Source: an uncultured Pelagibacteraceae bacterium
GTDB taxonomy: Bacteria; Pseudomonadota; Alphaproteobacteria; Pelagibacterales; Pelagibacteraceae
Direction of reading: 5' to 3'
NCBI GenBank assembly: GCA_902615445.1
Contig: CACMOQ010000006.1
Span: 1-64,000 of the forward strand
DNA length: 64,000 nucleotides
Made by a program: the position numbers and the translations under genes. Positions 1-10,153 of this stretch are shown piece by piece (within the stretch, counting starts at the first letter, position 1; every line of letters starts with the position of its first letter). Under the pieces are notes generated by a model, which saw only the letters and a list, made by a program, of their open reading frames with translations, was not told where the DNA came from and made no database searches.

Positions 1-1211
1 TTATTTTCAAATTTAATATTTTCTAAATGTAAAGTTTTATTCTTATCGTATTTACCGTCAAATTTTAAACTTACCGTGGAATTATCACCCGATTTATAGT
101 TTAAAAGATTAAGATTAATAGGATTTTTTATAAAATCTAACCTAGTATCAAATAAATATTCATCACCTTTTTTTTCAATTTTATAATAAGCTTTATCATA
201 GTTTTTTTGGATTAAAAGTTCACCATTTCCTTCTAACAAAAAATTATTGTCTTTAAAAGTAATCTCAGTTTGATGGTCTTTAAAACTAATTTCTGATTTT
301 AAATTAGGAAAAATTTCTTTTAAATTTATATCACTATTTATTAACAATTCATCAATATCAAACGAGGATTTAATTTCATAATCTGAGACTTTAAATTTAT
401 TATTCATTTTAATCAAAAATTTATTTTCAGATGAGAACTTTAAATTTTTTAAGTCTAATTTTGAAAAAGGTTCCAAAAAGGTTTTTAACGATTCTTCTGA
501 TAAACTAATTTTATTACTATTAATTTTTCCTTTTATCTCGGTAAAATTATCTCTATTTTCAATTTCAATCTTTTCTGAAGTAAAATCTAAATTTGAATAT
601 GACAATTTAAGATCATTTAAATCTAACTTTTTATTTTCTAACTCAAAGATAAAGTTAATCTTATCAATTTTTTGTTTATTCAATATATTTAATGAGCCAT
701 CTCTAACAAAACCGTTTATTTTAAAGTTGTCCTTTAATTTACCTTGATCGTCAAAATTTAAGACAATATCTGCTATCAGATAACCTTTGTTTATAAAATT
801 TTCTAATATAAAAAGTTCAGCTTTGTTATTTTTATTTATAGACCTGTAAAATCCAATTAATTCTTTGATTTTAATCGATTTTGTCGAAACAAATAAATTT
901 GATAATTTAAATTTGTTATTTATTAAATTTAATAAAGATATTTCAGATTTAATTACTTCCAAGTCAATTGATTTGTTGTCATAGGAAATAATTGGGCCTA
1001 ATGTCTTTGTGTTTATTTTTAAGTTAAATAAGTCTAAAATAATTTTTACATCGTTTATTTTAACATCTAATTTTGAGTTAACTTTTTTCAAATTTTCTTT
1101 AATTTGATTATTAAAGCTTTTTGTTTCAAAACCAATTAAACTGAAATATCCGACAAAACTTAAAACCAAAAAAAATATTATCGCAAATAATCTTAAAATA
1201 ACTTTTGTCAT
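1..1211 (-). CDS. AsmA/DUF3971-like large membrane-anchored protein, partial (C-terminus beyond the window edge)
   Basis: Not in the ORF track because it is open at the edge. Minus-strand frame from CAT at 1209-1211 reads MTKVILRLFAIIFFLVLSFVGYFSLIGFETKSFNNQIKENLKKVNSKLDVKINDVKI... with no stop seen to position 1. N-terminal TM segment followed by repetitive beta-type sequence. Confidence 0.6.
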   Translation of the reverse strand, partial: MTKVILRLFAIIFFLVLSFVGYFSLIGFETKSFNNQIKENLKKVNSKLDVKINDVKIILDLFNLKINTKTLGPIISYDNKSIDLEVIKSEISLLNLINNKFKLSNLFVSTKSIKIKELIGFYRSINKNNKAELFILENFINKGYLIADIVLNFDDQGKLKDNFKINGFVRDGSLNILNKQKIDKINFIFELENKKLDLNDLKLSYSNLDFTSEKIEIENRDNFTEIKGKINSNKISLSEESLKTFLEPFSKLDLKNLKFSSENKFLIKMNNKFKVSDYEIKSSFDIDELLINSDINLKEIFPNLKSEISFKDHQTEITFKDNNFLLEGNGELLIQKNYDKAYYKIEKKGDEYLFDTRLDFIKNPINLNLLNYKSGDNSTVSLKFDGKYDKNKTLHLENIKFEN

Positions 1212-2303
1212 TAAATTTGATACAAAGATCTTTCTAAAAATTCATCAATTTCACCATCTAAAATTTTTTTGGGATTAGTGCTCTCAAAATTTGTTCTATT
1301 ATCTTTTACTAGTTGATAAGGTTGTAAAACATAAGATCTTATTTGATGTCCCCAGCCTATTTCAGATTTTGATGACTCCAAATTTTCACTCTCTTCTTCT
1401 TTTTTTTTTATTTCATACTCATAAAGTCGAGCTTTAAGCATATTTAAACATGTTTCTTTGTTTTTGTGTTGAGATCTTTCGTTTTGACATTGCACAACTA
1501 TTTTAGTGGGCAAATGAGTTATTCTAACCGCACTATCAGTTGTATTAACATGTTGTCCACCTGCTCCACTCGATCTGTAAGTATCTACTCTTAAATCTTT
1601 ATCCAAAATGTCAATTTTGATATTTTCATCAACAACAGGATAAACCCAAACACTCGCAAAGCTTGTATGTCTTCTAGCGCCTGAGTCAAAAGGAGAAATC
1701 CTTACTAATCGGTGAATACCAGATTCTTTTTTTAACCAACCAAAGGTGTAATCACCTTCAACTTTAATTATGGAAGATTTTATTCCAGCTTCTTCTCCCT
1801 TATGCTCACTTATCAAATCATATTTAAATTTTTTACTCTCTGCCCATTTAAAATACATTTTTCTAAGCATACTAGCCCAATCTTGACTTTCTGTGCCGCC
1901 AGCTCCAGCGTGAATTTCAATATAGCAATCAAGAGAGTCTGCTTCGTTAGACAAAAAACATTTAATTTGAGTTTTCTTTATATCTGTTTTTAATTGTTTT
2001 AAATTATTTATTAATTCTTTTAATAAATCATTATTACTTTCATCAATTGCTAATTTATATAACTCCTTAAAATCCTCTAAGTTTCGTTCAGAGCTTTTGT
2101 ACGAATTAGCTAATTCCTCTAACAACTTTTTTTCTTTTAAGACTTTTTTTGATTTAGATTTATTTTGCCAGAAATTTGCTTCTAACATTTTTTCATTTAA
2201 GACTTTTAGTTTCTCAAAAATACTTTTCTTTTCAAAGAAACTCCTTAACTCTTAAATTTATTTTTTCAATCTCTTCTATATAAATTGGTATTGTATTGTC
2301 CAT
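1211..2303 (-). CDS. prfB: Peptide chain release factor 2, expressed via programmed +1 frameshift (ORF track shows only 1211..2188)
   Basis: GGQ motif (SSGAGGQHVNTTDSAVRITHLPT) and SPF motif (RISPFDSGARRH). Upstream ORF from ATG at 2303 reads MDNTIPIYIEEIEKINLRVKEFL then TGA at 2234-2232; +1 shift at CTT-T-GA continues EKKSIFEKLKVLNEKMLEANFW. Confidence 0.95.
2232..2247 (-). promoter_or_regulatory. prfB: prfB programmed +1 frameshift site (internal SD AAGGAG, slippery CTT TGA)
   Basis: Minus strand GTT AAG GAG TTT CTT TGA A; matches the classical RF2 autoregulatory frameshift architecture. Confidence 0.9.
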
Positions 2304-4642
2304 TAATAAAATTTAAATATATTATTTGAGTCTTCAATATTTATATTAGTATTTAAAACTTTGTTATTAGCAATATCTTTTTTTTTAAAATTTTCGACAA
2401 TAGTATTTTTTGTAGAAAATTTTACTCTCTGTCCTGTTTGTGGATCTACAACCATCATAATTATTCCCTCTGGTACTTTAAAAGGTCTTGATTCTGATTT
2501 TAATACAGTCTTCTCAACAAAACTTCTAAAAATTGGCAATGCAGTTTTAGCTCCAGTTTCGTACTTACCTAAAGGTTCAGGGTTATCAGAGCCAGCATAA
2601 ACACCTATAACAAGATTTGAGGTAAATCCAATAAACCAAGTATCAGTATTTTTATTTGTAGTCCCAGTTTTACCACCTATGTTCAAATTTAGATCTCTTA
2701 GTTTTTTTCCAGTACCTCTTAATACAACGCCTTCTAAAATTGATGTCATTTGATAAGCTGTCTGAGATGAAAAAATCTGTTTATAACTATCACTTATTTC
2801 CGGATAATTATCACTTAAGTAAGATATTTGATCACAATTTTTACATTTTCTAATTTCATTATTTAAGATTGTTACCCCTTCACTATCTTGAATTCTATCA
2901 ATTAAAATTGGACTTACCAGTTTACCACCATTTACAAATGCAGAATAAGCTGATGTTAATTTAATTAAAGTTGTTTCTGCTGAACCTAGAGATATTGACA
3001 AGAGCTCGTCTGGATTTTCATAAATGCCTAATTGCTTAGAAAAATTTACTATCTTGTTCATTCCAAGATTTTGAGCAATTCTAACTGTCATTAAATTTCT
3101 AGATTTTTCAAGACCTGTTCTTAGGGTAGAGGGTCCATAAAATTTTTTTCCATAATTTTCAGGTTTCCATTGTTTAAGATCCTCTCCCTGATCTAAAACC
3201 AACGGGGCATCTAATATTAAAGTGGATGGAGAATAATTATTTTCTAATGCTAAAGCGTAAACAAAGGGTTTAAAAGCAGAACCTGGTTGCCTTAATGCTT
3301 GTGTAGCTCTATTAAATTCACTTTGTTTAAAACTAAAACCACCACTCATTGCCAACACTCTTCCTGTATAAGGATCCATTACGACTATTGCTCCATTAAT
3401 CTTTGGTAATTGTTTTAAGCTAAAAAAATTATCATCAATTTTTTGAACATAAATTACATCACCTATTTTAAAAATCTCATTAAATTCTTTGTTCGTCCAA
3501 GATATATCATTATACTTAATGTTTCCTTTCTCATTATCTTCTGTTTCAATTGTAGTTAAAAATTTGTCAATTTTTTTTACAATTGCTAGCTTCCAATCAA
3601 TTGACTTTTCTAATCTGTAATTTTCTAAATTTTTAAACCAATTTTTTTTATATTCTTTTATGTTAGTTAAAGGACCTCTCCATCCTTTTCTTTTATCATA
3701 TGAAGATAAACCTTCTCTTAATGAAATCGTTGCGATTTTCTGTAATCTCAAATCAATTGGAGTGTTTATATTAAATCCTTGCTTGTAGACTTTATCATAG
3801 GTTAAATCCTCAATAATTTTTTTTCTTACATCCTCAATAAAATATTGTGCATCCTCTAAAAAAACTTTCTTTTTTTTTCTTAACAATATTTCTTTATTTA
3901 TTAGTTTTTTATAATATGGATTATCAATATACCCATTTTCTAATAAGTTGTTCAAAACTAAATCTCTCCTAAACTTTGCTAGTTTAATATCTTTATAAGG
4001 ATTATATCTACTTGGAGCCTTTGGAAGAGCAGCTAACAAAGCTGACTCCTCATATTCCAAATCTTTAATAGATTTATCAAAATATTCTAAACTGGCTGCA
4101 GCTACTCCGTAAGCACCTCCTCCTAAATATATTTGATTTAAATATAATTCCAGAATTCTTTCTTTTGTTAAAGCCCTTTCAATTCTAAAAGCCAGTATAG
4201 CCTCTTTAATTTTTCTATTAATACTAACCTCATTAGTTAATAAAAAATTTTTAGCCACTTGTTGAGTAATTGTAGAAGCTCCCTCTAATCTTTTTGAATT
4301 AATAATATTCGATACATTCTTAATTATCGCTCTTAGAACTCCTTTAGCATCAACCCCAGGATGGGTGAAAAAATTTTTATCCTCTGCCGACAAAAAAGAG
4401 TGTATAACATTTGTTGGAATAGATTCGTAAGGTACAAAAATTCTTTTTTCTCTAGAAAAATCTGCCATTAATGTTCCATCACCTGAATAGACTTTACTTG
4501 AAACAGGGGGCTTGTAATTTTTTAAAAATTTATAATCTGGAATTTTATTTGAAAAACTCCATAAAATACCCAATATCAATACGCTTAAGAGTAGTATAGA
4601 ACTGGCAATTACAACAATTATATTTTTTAAAAACTTACTCAT
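2303..4642 (-). CDS. mrcA: Penicillin-binding protein 1A (transglycosylase/transpeptidase)
   Basis: 779 aa; N-terminal TM, GT51 motifs (SAEDKNFFTHPGVD, EGASTITQQVAKNFLL), transpeptidase RQPGSAFKPFVYALAL and KTGTT. Confidence 0.93.
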   Translation of the reverse strand: MSKFLKNIIVVIASSILLLSVLILGILWSFSNKIPDYKFLKNYKPPVSSKVYSGDGTLMADFSREKRIFVPYESIPTNVIHSFLSAEDKNFFTHPGVDAKGVLRAIIKNVSNIINSKRLEGASTITQQVAKNFLLTNEVSINRKIKEAILAFRIERALTKERILELYLNQIYLGGGAYGVAAASLEYFDKSIKDLEYEESALLAALPKAPSRYNPYKDIKLAKFRRDLVLNNLLENGYIDNPYYKKLINKEILLRKKKKVFLEDAQYFIEDVRKKIIEDLTYDKVYKQGFNINTPIDLRLQKIATISLREGLSSYDKRKGWRGPLTNIKEYKKNWFKNLENYRLEKSIDWKLAIVKKIDKFLTTIETEDNEKGNIKYNDISWTNKEFNEIFKIGDVIYVQKIDDNFFSLKQLPKINGAIVVMDPYTGRVLAMSGGFSFKQSEFNRATQALRQPGSAFKPFVYALALENNYSPSTLILDAPLVLDQGEDLKQWKPENYGKKFYGPSTLRTGLEKSRNLMTVRIAQNLGMNKIVNFSKQLGIYENPDELLSISLGSAETTLIKLTSAYSAFVNGGKLVSPILIDRIQDSEGVTILNNEIRKCKNCDQISYLSDNYPEISDSYKQIFSSQTAYQMTSILEGVVLRGTGKKLRDLNLNIGGKTGTTNKNTDTWFIGFTSNLVIGVYAGSDNPEPLGKYETGAKTALPIFRSFVEKTVLKSESRPFKVPEGIIMMVVDPQTGQRVKFSTKNTIVENFKKKDIANNKVLNTNINIEDSNNIFKFY

Positions 4643-4738
4643 TTTGTTTCCATTATATAAAGGAATTTGTTAAATATAAGGCGTTAAAACACAAAATTTT
4701 ATGAAAATTAATTCAACAAAAAAATTATCTCAAATTTT

Positions 4739-6538
4739 ATGGAAAAAAATTTATACATTGATGCATCGCATCCAAATGAAACTAGGGTTGTTCTTAAATC
4801 AGGTGATCATATTGAAGATTATGAATATGAAGGTTTAAAAAATAATTTAATAAAAAATAATATCTACCTAGGAAAAGTCAGCAGAATCGAACCCTCTCTT
4901 CAAGCTGCTTTCGTAGATTTTGGTAGAGAGAGACATGGTTTTTTATCTTTTAATGATATTCAATCTGATTACTACCAAATACCTCAAAGCGATTTAGAAA
5001 AAATTAAACTTGAGGAAGAAAAAATCAGAGAGGAATTATCAAAAAAAGTTGAAGCGATTGACAATGAAAATTTAGCTGATGGTAAATTAGAGGCAAATGA
5101 TCCTGTAGAGCCACCGGAAAAAATTGAGGAAGATAATAAAAATAATCAAAAAGAGGAGCAGGAAAAAAATTTAGAAATTAAAAATGAAAATAGACCTAAG
5201 TTTAAAAGGTATAAGATCCAAGAAGTTATTAAACCCAATCAAGTAATTCTGGTGCAAGTTATAAAAGATGAAAGGGGTCAAAAAGGTGCTGCACTTAGTA
5301 CTTTTATTTCTATAGCAGGAAAATATATAGTGCTTATGCCTAATACTCCAAAGGGTGGGGGTATATCTAGAAAAATATTTAATCCTGCAGAAAGAAAAAA
5401 AATCAGAACTATATTAAATGAAATCGAAATACCCAAAGAAATGGGTCTGATAGTAAGAACAGCTGGAAGCAATAAAACAAAAAATGATATAAACCATGAT
5501 CTTGAGACTTTGAAAAATACATGGGACCAAATTAAAAATACAGCTATAAACTCTATAGCACCATCACTTATTCATCAGGAAAGTGAAATTATTAAAAGAA
5601 CTTTAAGAGACATGTACGATGAAAATACCAAAAATATTATAGTTGAGGGCAATGAAGGCTACAAAAAAGCCCAGTCATTTATGAAAATGTTAATTCCATC
5701 ACATGTTAAAAAAGTAAAAAAATATAGAGGCAAAATACCTCTTTTCATAAATGAAAATATTGACCAAAAATTAAATCAGATCTTTGAGTCAGAGATAAAA
5801 TTAAATTCTGGAGGATATCTTGTTATTAACCCTACAGAAGCCTTAGTATCAATAGATATCAATTCTGGTAGTTCTATAAAACAAAAAAATATAGAAAGTA
5901 CAGCGCTCGATACAAATCTGGAAGCAGCTGAGGAGATAGCCAGACAAATAAAAATAAGAGATTTATCTGGATTAATCATAATTGATTTCATAGATATGCT
6001 CAATTATGGCAATAGAAAATTGGTTGAAAGAAAACTTAAAGAGAGATGTAGATTAGATAGAGCTAGAATTCAAATTGGTAGAATAAGTAATTTTGGCTTG
6101 CTAGAAATGTCAAGACAAAGATTGAGAGAAAGTGCAATTAAATGGAAAGTTTCTTTAACAGATGAGTCTTTTGCCCAAAAGATTTTAAAAATTGTTGAAA
6201 TTAAAGCGGTTCTAAATAAAGCGAAATTTGTTGAGTTAAAAGTTTGTGAAAAAATTTCAAATTTTTTAAAAGAAAACTTTATTGAAAATTTAACTTATTT
6301 TGAAAAAAAAAATAAAATTAAAATAGATATTATAATTGACAACAAACTAATCATACCTGAATATATTATCGATTTTAAGAATAAATCAAAAAAAACATTA
6401 GAATTAATAGAACACTTTGAAAAATTAAAAAATCTTGATAAACAAAAAGTAAGTGGAAATATAATTGAATTTAAAGATAAGAAAAAATTTAAAAGAAAAT
6501 CGTTTAAGAAAAAAAAATTTTTTAAAAAAGCTAAATAA
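4739..6538 (+). CDS. rne: Ribonuclease E/G family endoribonuclease
   Basis: NIYLGKVSRIEPSLQAAFVDFGRERHGFLSF S1 domain; SIDINSGSS, IIIDFIDM, RISNFGLLEMSRQRLRES; acidic insertion in the S1 region. Confidence 0.92.
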   Translation: MEKNLYIDASHPNETRVVLKSGDHIEDYEYEGLKNNLIKNNIYLGKVSRIEPSLQAAFVDFGRERHGFLSFNDIQSDYYQIPQSDLEKIKLEEEKIREELSKKVEAIDNENLADGKLEANDPVEPPEKIEEDNKNNQKEEQEKNLEIKNENRPKFKRYKIQEVIKPNQVILVQVIKDERGQKGAALSTFISIAGKYIVLMPNTPKGGGISRKIFNPAERKKIRTILNEIEIPKEMGLIVRTAGSNKTKNDINHDLETLKNTWDQIKNTAINSIAPSLIHQESEIIKRTLRDMYDENTKNIIVEGNEGYKKAQSFMKMLIPSHVKKVKKYRGKIPLFINENIDQKLNQIFESEIKLNSGGYLVINPTEALVSIDINSGSSIKQKNIESTALDTNLEAAEEIARQIKIRDLSGLIIIDFIDMLNYGNRKLVERKLKERCRLDRARIQIGRISNFGLLEMSRQRLRESAIKWKVSLTDESFAQKILKIVEIKAVLNKAKFVELKVCEKISNFLKENFIENLTYFEKKNKIKIDIIIDNKLIIPEYIIDFKNKSKKTLELIEHFEKLKNLDKQKVSGNIIEFKDKKKFKRKSFKKKKFFKKAK

Positions 6539-7301
6539 TACCTTTAACTGGTGAGGAACGTTTTCCCATTAAGTTTTTTTTAATTCTACCTGAAAGATAA
6601 GACTGTCTTCCTGCTAATACAGCGTTTTTAAAAGCCAAAGCCATGGTAAATGGTTTTTTTGCTTTAGCGATTGCAGTATTCACTAATACCCCATCACAGC
6701 CCAATTCCATTGCAATTGTTGCATCTGATGCTTGTCCTAAGCCTGCATCAATTACTAAAGGTAAATTGGTTTGTTCTCTTATAATCTTGATATTTACAGT
6801 ATTTAAAATACCTAAGCCTGATCCTATGGGTGCTGCTAATGGCATTATTGCAGACGCACCTGCATTCTCTAATCTCTTAGCCATCAAGGGATCATCGTTA
6901 CAATAGACCATAACTTTAAAACCCTCTTTTGCTAAAATCTCAGTTGATTTAAGTGTCTCAATCATTTCAGGAAATAAATTTCTTTTATCACCCAGAACCT
7001 CTAACTTAACCAATTTCCATCCTCCAATTTCTCTTGCAAGTCTTAAAGTTCTAAGAGCTTCTTCTGAATTAAAACACCCTGCAGTATTAGGTAAATAAGT
7101 GATTTTTTTAGGATTAATATAGTCCATAAGAAGAGGTTTTTTTTTATCTGAAATATTAACTCTTCGAACAGCTACAGTTACAATATCAGCTCCAGATAAT
7201 TTTACAGCTTTAGCACATTCATTCATATCCTTATACTTTCCAGTGCCAACAATTAACCTAGATCTAAATTTTTTTTTTGCGATTGTAAATTGATCTTTCA
7301 T
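6531..7301 (-). CDS. thiG: Thiazole synthase
   Basis: 256 aa; RLIVGTGKYKD..., LPNTAGCFNSEEALRTLRLAREIGG, VLVNTAIAKAKKP. Confidence 0.95.
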   Translation of the reverse strand: MKDQFTIAKKKFRSRLIVGTGKYKDMNECAKAVKLSGADIVTVAVRRVNISDKKKPLLMDYINPKKITYLPNTAGCFNSEEALRTLRLAREIGGWKLVKLEVLGDKRNLFPEMIETLKSTEILAKEGFKVMVYCNDDPLMAKRLENAGASAIMPLAAPIGSGLGILNTVNIKIIREQTNLPLVIDAGLGQASDATIAMELGCDGVLVNTAIAKAKKPFTMALAFKNAVLAGRQSYLSGRIKKNLMGKRSSPVKGII

Positions 7302-7306
7302 TTTTT

Positions 7307-7525
7307 TTAACCACCTCCAATAAAATGCACAATTTCAATTTTATCATTTTTTTTGAGTTTTATTTTATTCAGTTTTTTTTTATCTAAAATTTCTTGGTTT
7401 AATTCTATGGCTACTTTTTTAATTGGTATCTTTAAATCACTTATTAGCTTATCAATTTTAAAATCTTTAGGTATTTGCTTCACTTTTCCATTTAATTTAA
7501 TTTTTATTTTTTTTATTTTTTTCAT
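7307..7525 (-). CDS. thiS: Sulfur carrier protein ThiS
   Basis: 72 aa beta-grasp-size ORF ending in GGG (KIEIVHFIGGG), directly upstream of thiG. Confidence 0.9.
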   Translation of the reverse strand: MKKIKKIKIKLNGKVKQIPKDFKIDKLISDLKIPIKKVAIELNQEILDKKKLNKIKLKKNDKIEIVHFIGGG

Positions 7526-7541
7526 CGTATATAAGAGTTAA

Positions 7542-7988
7542 ATGAATAATAAAATTATTATTATTAATGGTCCAAATCTTAATCTATTAGGAGAAAGAGA
7601 ACAATCTCAATATGGATCAATTACTTATACAGAATTAAAACAAAATTGTATAAATGAGTCAAAAAAATTAGGCTTAAATATAGAATTTGCTCAATCTAAT
7701 ATTGAAGGTGTGATAGTGAATATAATTCAAAATTCAATCAAAAAATTTGATGGTATAATTATCAATGCTGCAGCTTTTACCCATACCTCAATTGCGATTA
7801 GGGATGCCTTGAGTGTATTTAAAAAACCTATAATAGAGCTTCATATATCTAATATTTATAAAAGAGAAGAATTTAGACACAAGTCTCTTATTAGCGATAT
7901 TGTGACAGGAGGAATTTTTGGTTTGGGAAGTGATGGTTATATTTTAGCCATAATTTCAATGCAAAAACTTTTAAAAAATGAAAATTAA
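7542..7988 (+). CDS. aroQ: 3-dehydroquinate dehydratase, type II
   Basis: IIIINGPNLNLLGEREQSQYG, NAAAFTHTSIAIRDAL, ELHISNIYKREEFRH. Confidence 0.95.
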   Translation: MNNKIIIINGPNLNLLGEREQSQYGSITYTELKQNCINESKKLGLNIEFAQSNIEGVIVNIIQNSIKKFDGIIINAAAFTHTSIAIRDALSVFKKPIIELHISNIYKREEFRHKSLISDIVTGGIFGLGSDGYILAIISMQKLLKNEN

Positions 7989-8412
7989 CAAAAAAATAAT
8001 TAAAGAATTAAGTGATTATCTTGATGAGTTTAATCTTACAGAGCTAGAATATACTGACAAAGATACAAAAATAAAAGTCTCAAAAAATAGTTTTCAAATA
8101 AGTAATCAATCTCCATCTTCAAATACACAGCTTGATCAAATTTTAAAAGATAAAAAGGAAAACATTCAAGATAAACCTGGAATTAAAGTAACATCACCAA
8201 TCATAGGGACCGCTTATCACGCTCCCGAACCTGGAGCAAAAAAATTTGTTGAAGTTGGAAAAAAAATTAAAAAAGGTGACACTGTTATGATTGTTGAGGC
8301 AATGAAAACAATGAACCATGTCCCTTCATCTTCAGATGGAATTGTTAAAGAGGTTTGTGTTGAAGATGGTCAACCAGTTGAATTTGGTCAAACAATAATC
8401 ATTTTGGAATAA
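7978..8412 (+). CDS. accB: Acetyl-CoA carboxylase biotin carboxyl carrier protein
   Basis: Biotinylation motif VEAMKTMNHV; C-terminal biotinyl domain; overlaps accC. Confidence 0.95.
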   Translation: MKINKKIIKELSDYLDEFNLTELEYTDKDTKIKVSKNSFQISNQSPSSNTQLDQILKDKKENIQDKPGIKVTSPIIGTAYHAPEPGAKKFVEVGKKIKKGDTVMIVEAMKTMNHVPSSSDGIVKEVCVEDGQPVEFGQTIIILE

Positions 8413-9749
8413 TGTTTAAAAAAATCTTAATCGCTAATCGTGGCGAGATTGCAGTAAGAATAATTAGAGCTTGTAAAGAATGGGGAATCTCTACAGTAGC
8501 AGTTCATTCAGACGTGGACAGGCAAAGTATGCACGTAAAATTAGCAGATGAAAGTGTTTGTATAGGATCTCATCAACCTGCAAACAGTTATTTAAATATT
8601 CCAGCTTTATTATCAGCCATCGAATTAACGAACGCGGAGGCAGTCCATCCAGGATATGGATTTTTATCCGAAAATGCTAATTTTGCTAAAATTTTAGAGG
8701 AGAATAAAATTAAATTTATTGGTGCATCCTCAAAACATATAGAAATGATGGGCGACAAAATTCAAGCCAAAAAAATAGCAAAAGAAAATGGATTACCAAT
8801 TATTGAAGGGTCAGAAGGAGGTATTAATGATATCACTGAAGCAAAGGCACTATGTAAAAAAATTGGGTTTCCTGTTTTAATTAAAGCAGCTGGTGGTGGT
8901 GGTGGAAAAGGTATGAAAATAGTAAAAAAAGAGGAAGAATTTGAAAGTCTTTTTTCAACAGCAAAATCAGAAGCAAAAAAATATTTTGGTAACGATCAAG
9001 TTTATATAGAAAAATTTTTTCAGAACCCAAGACATATAGAGGTACAAATTTTATCTGGAAAAAATAGAACAGTACATTTATATGAAAGAGATTGTTCAGT
9101 ACAAAGAAGACATCAAAAATTAATTGAGGAAACGCCCAGTCCAGTTTTAAATGATGAAATAAGAAAAGATCTTTTTGAAAAAACTGTGAATATGGTAAGC
9201 AAAATTGGTTATAGGGGTGCAGGCACAGTCGAATTTATTTATGAAGATGGGAAGTTTTACTTTTTAGAGATGAACACAAGAGTTCAAGTCGAACATCCTG
9301 TGACAGAAATGGTGACAGGTATAGATATTATTAAAGAACAAATATGGATTGCATTCTGTGGTGAAACAGCTCTTAAACAAAGTGATATTAATCCTAGAGG
9401 CCATGCAATAGAATGTAGAATAAACGCAGAGGACCCAAGCAAAAATTTTCAACCATCACCAGGAACCATTGGAATGTGTCATCAACCTTCTGGATTTAGA
9501 ACAAGGGTAGATGGAGCAATATTTCAAGGACTTAAAGTAACCCCTTATTACGATAGCATGGTTTGCAAACTTATTTGTCACGGTAGAAATAGAATTGAGG
9601 CAATTCAGAGAATGAATAGGTCTTTAGACGAGTTTGTAATCGAAGGCATTAAGACAACAATTCCTCTTCATAAAAAACTACTAAATCATAGTAAATTTTT
9701 AAAATCCGATTTTAATGTTAGTTGGCTCGATAATGAAAAAATAATTTAG
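8412..9749 (+). CDS. accC: Acetyl-CoA carboxylase biotin carboxylase subunit
   Basis: KILIANRGEIAVRIIRACKE, KAAGGGGGKGM, EMNTRVQVEHPVTE. Confidence 0.97.
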   Translation: MFKKILIANRGEIAVRIIRACKEWGISTVAVHSDVDRQSMHVKLADESVCIGSHQPANSYLNIPALLSAIELTNAEAVHPGYGFLSENANFAKILEENKIKFIGASSKHIEMMGDKIQAKKIAKENGLPIIEGSEGGINDITEAKALCKKIGFPVLIKAAGGGGGKGMKIVKKEEEFESLFSTAKSEAKKYFGNDQVYIEKFFQNPRHIEVQILSGKNRTVHLYERDCSVQRRHQKLIEETPSPVLNDEIRKDLFEKTVNMVSKIGYRGAGTVEFIYEDGKFYFLEMNTRVQVEHPVTEMVTGIDIIKEQIWIAFCGETALKQSDINPRGHAIECRINAEDPSKNFQPSPGTIGMCHQPSGFRTRVDGAIFQGLKVTPYYDSMVCKLICHGRNRIEAIQRMNRSLDEFVIEGIKTTIPLHKKLLNHSKFLKSDFNVSWLDNEKII

Positions 9750-10153
9750 TTACATCCAGTTAGCCAAATATCATAAACGGGATGATCAAAAGGATTAATC
9801 GAGGGACTAGATGAGAACATCCAGCCATTAAAAACATATACTTCATCATTTTTTTTATTACTTAGGTCTTTTACTTGAACATAAGCAATAATTTCTGGAT
9901 CATCGTCAAATTCAGAATGTTTGCATTTTATACTTTTAATTTGTAAATCAGAATACTTAAAATTTACTCCATTAGTAAGATTTACCGAAATATTTTTTGA
10001 ACTAATTTTGTCTAGTATTTTAATTTTTGTATTTTTTTTAATAATCGTATCTCTATCTGAGGAAATTAGTTTTGGAGTAAATAAAAAAAAAACTAATAAA
10101 AAATAAATTAGAAAATTAACTTTTCCAAGTTTTGTATTTTTTTGAAATTTCAT
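9746..10153 (-). CDS. DUF2155 domain-containing protein
   Basis: VFNGWMFSSSPSINPFDHPVYDIWLTGC motif, N-terminal hydrophobic segment; adjacent to NDUFA12 as often seen in alphaproteobacteria. Confidence 0.8.
   Translation of the reverse strand: MKFQKNTKLGKVNFLIYFLLVFFLFTPKLISSDRDTIIKKNTKIKILDKISSKNISVNLTNGVNFKYSDLQIKSIKCKHSEFDDDPEIIAYVQVKDLSNKKNDEVYVFNGWMFSSSPSINPFDHPVYDIWLTGCN

Noticed and set aside
1802-1993. Plus-strand 63-aa ORF inside prfB
   Set aside because: Antisense shadow of a conserved gene.
7526-7541. Possible TPP riboswitch upstream of thiSG
   Set aside because: Only 16 bp separates thiS from aroQ and no THI-box-like sequence is visible.
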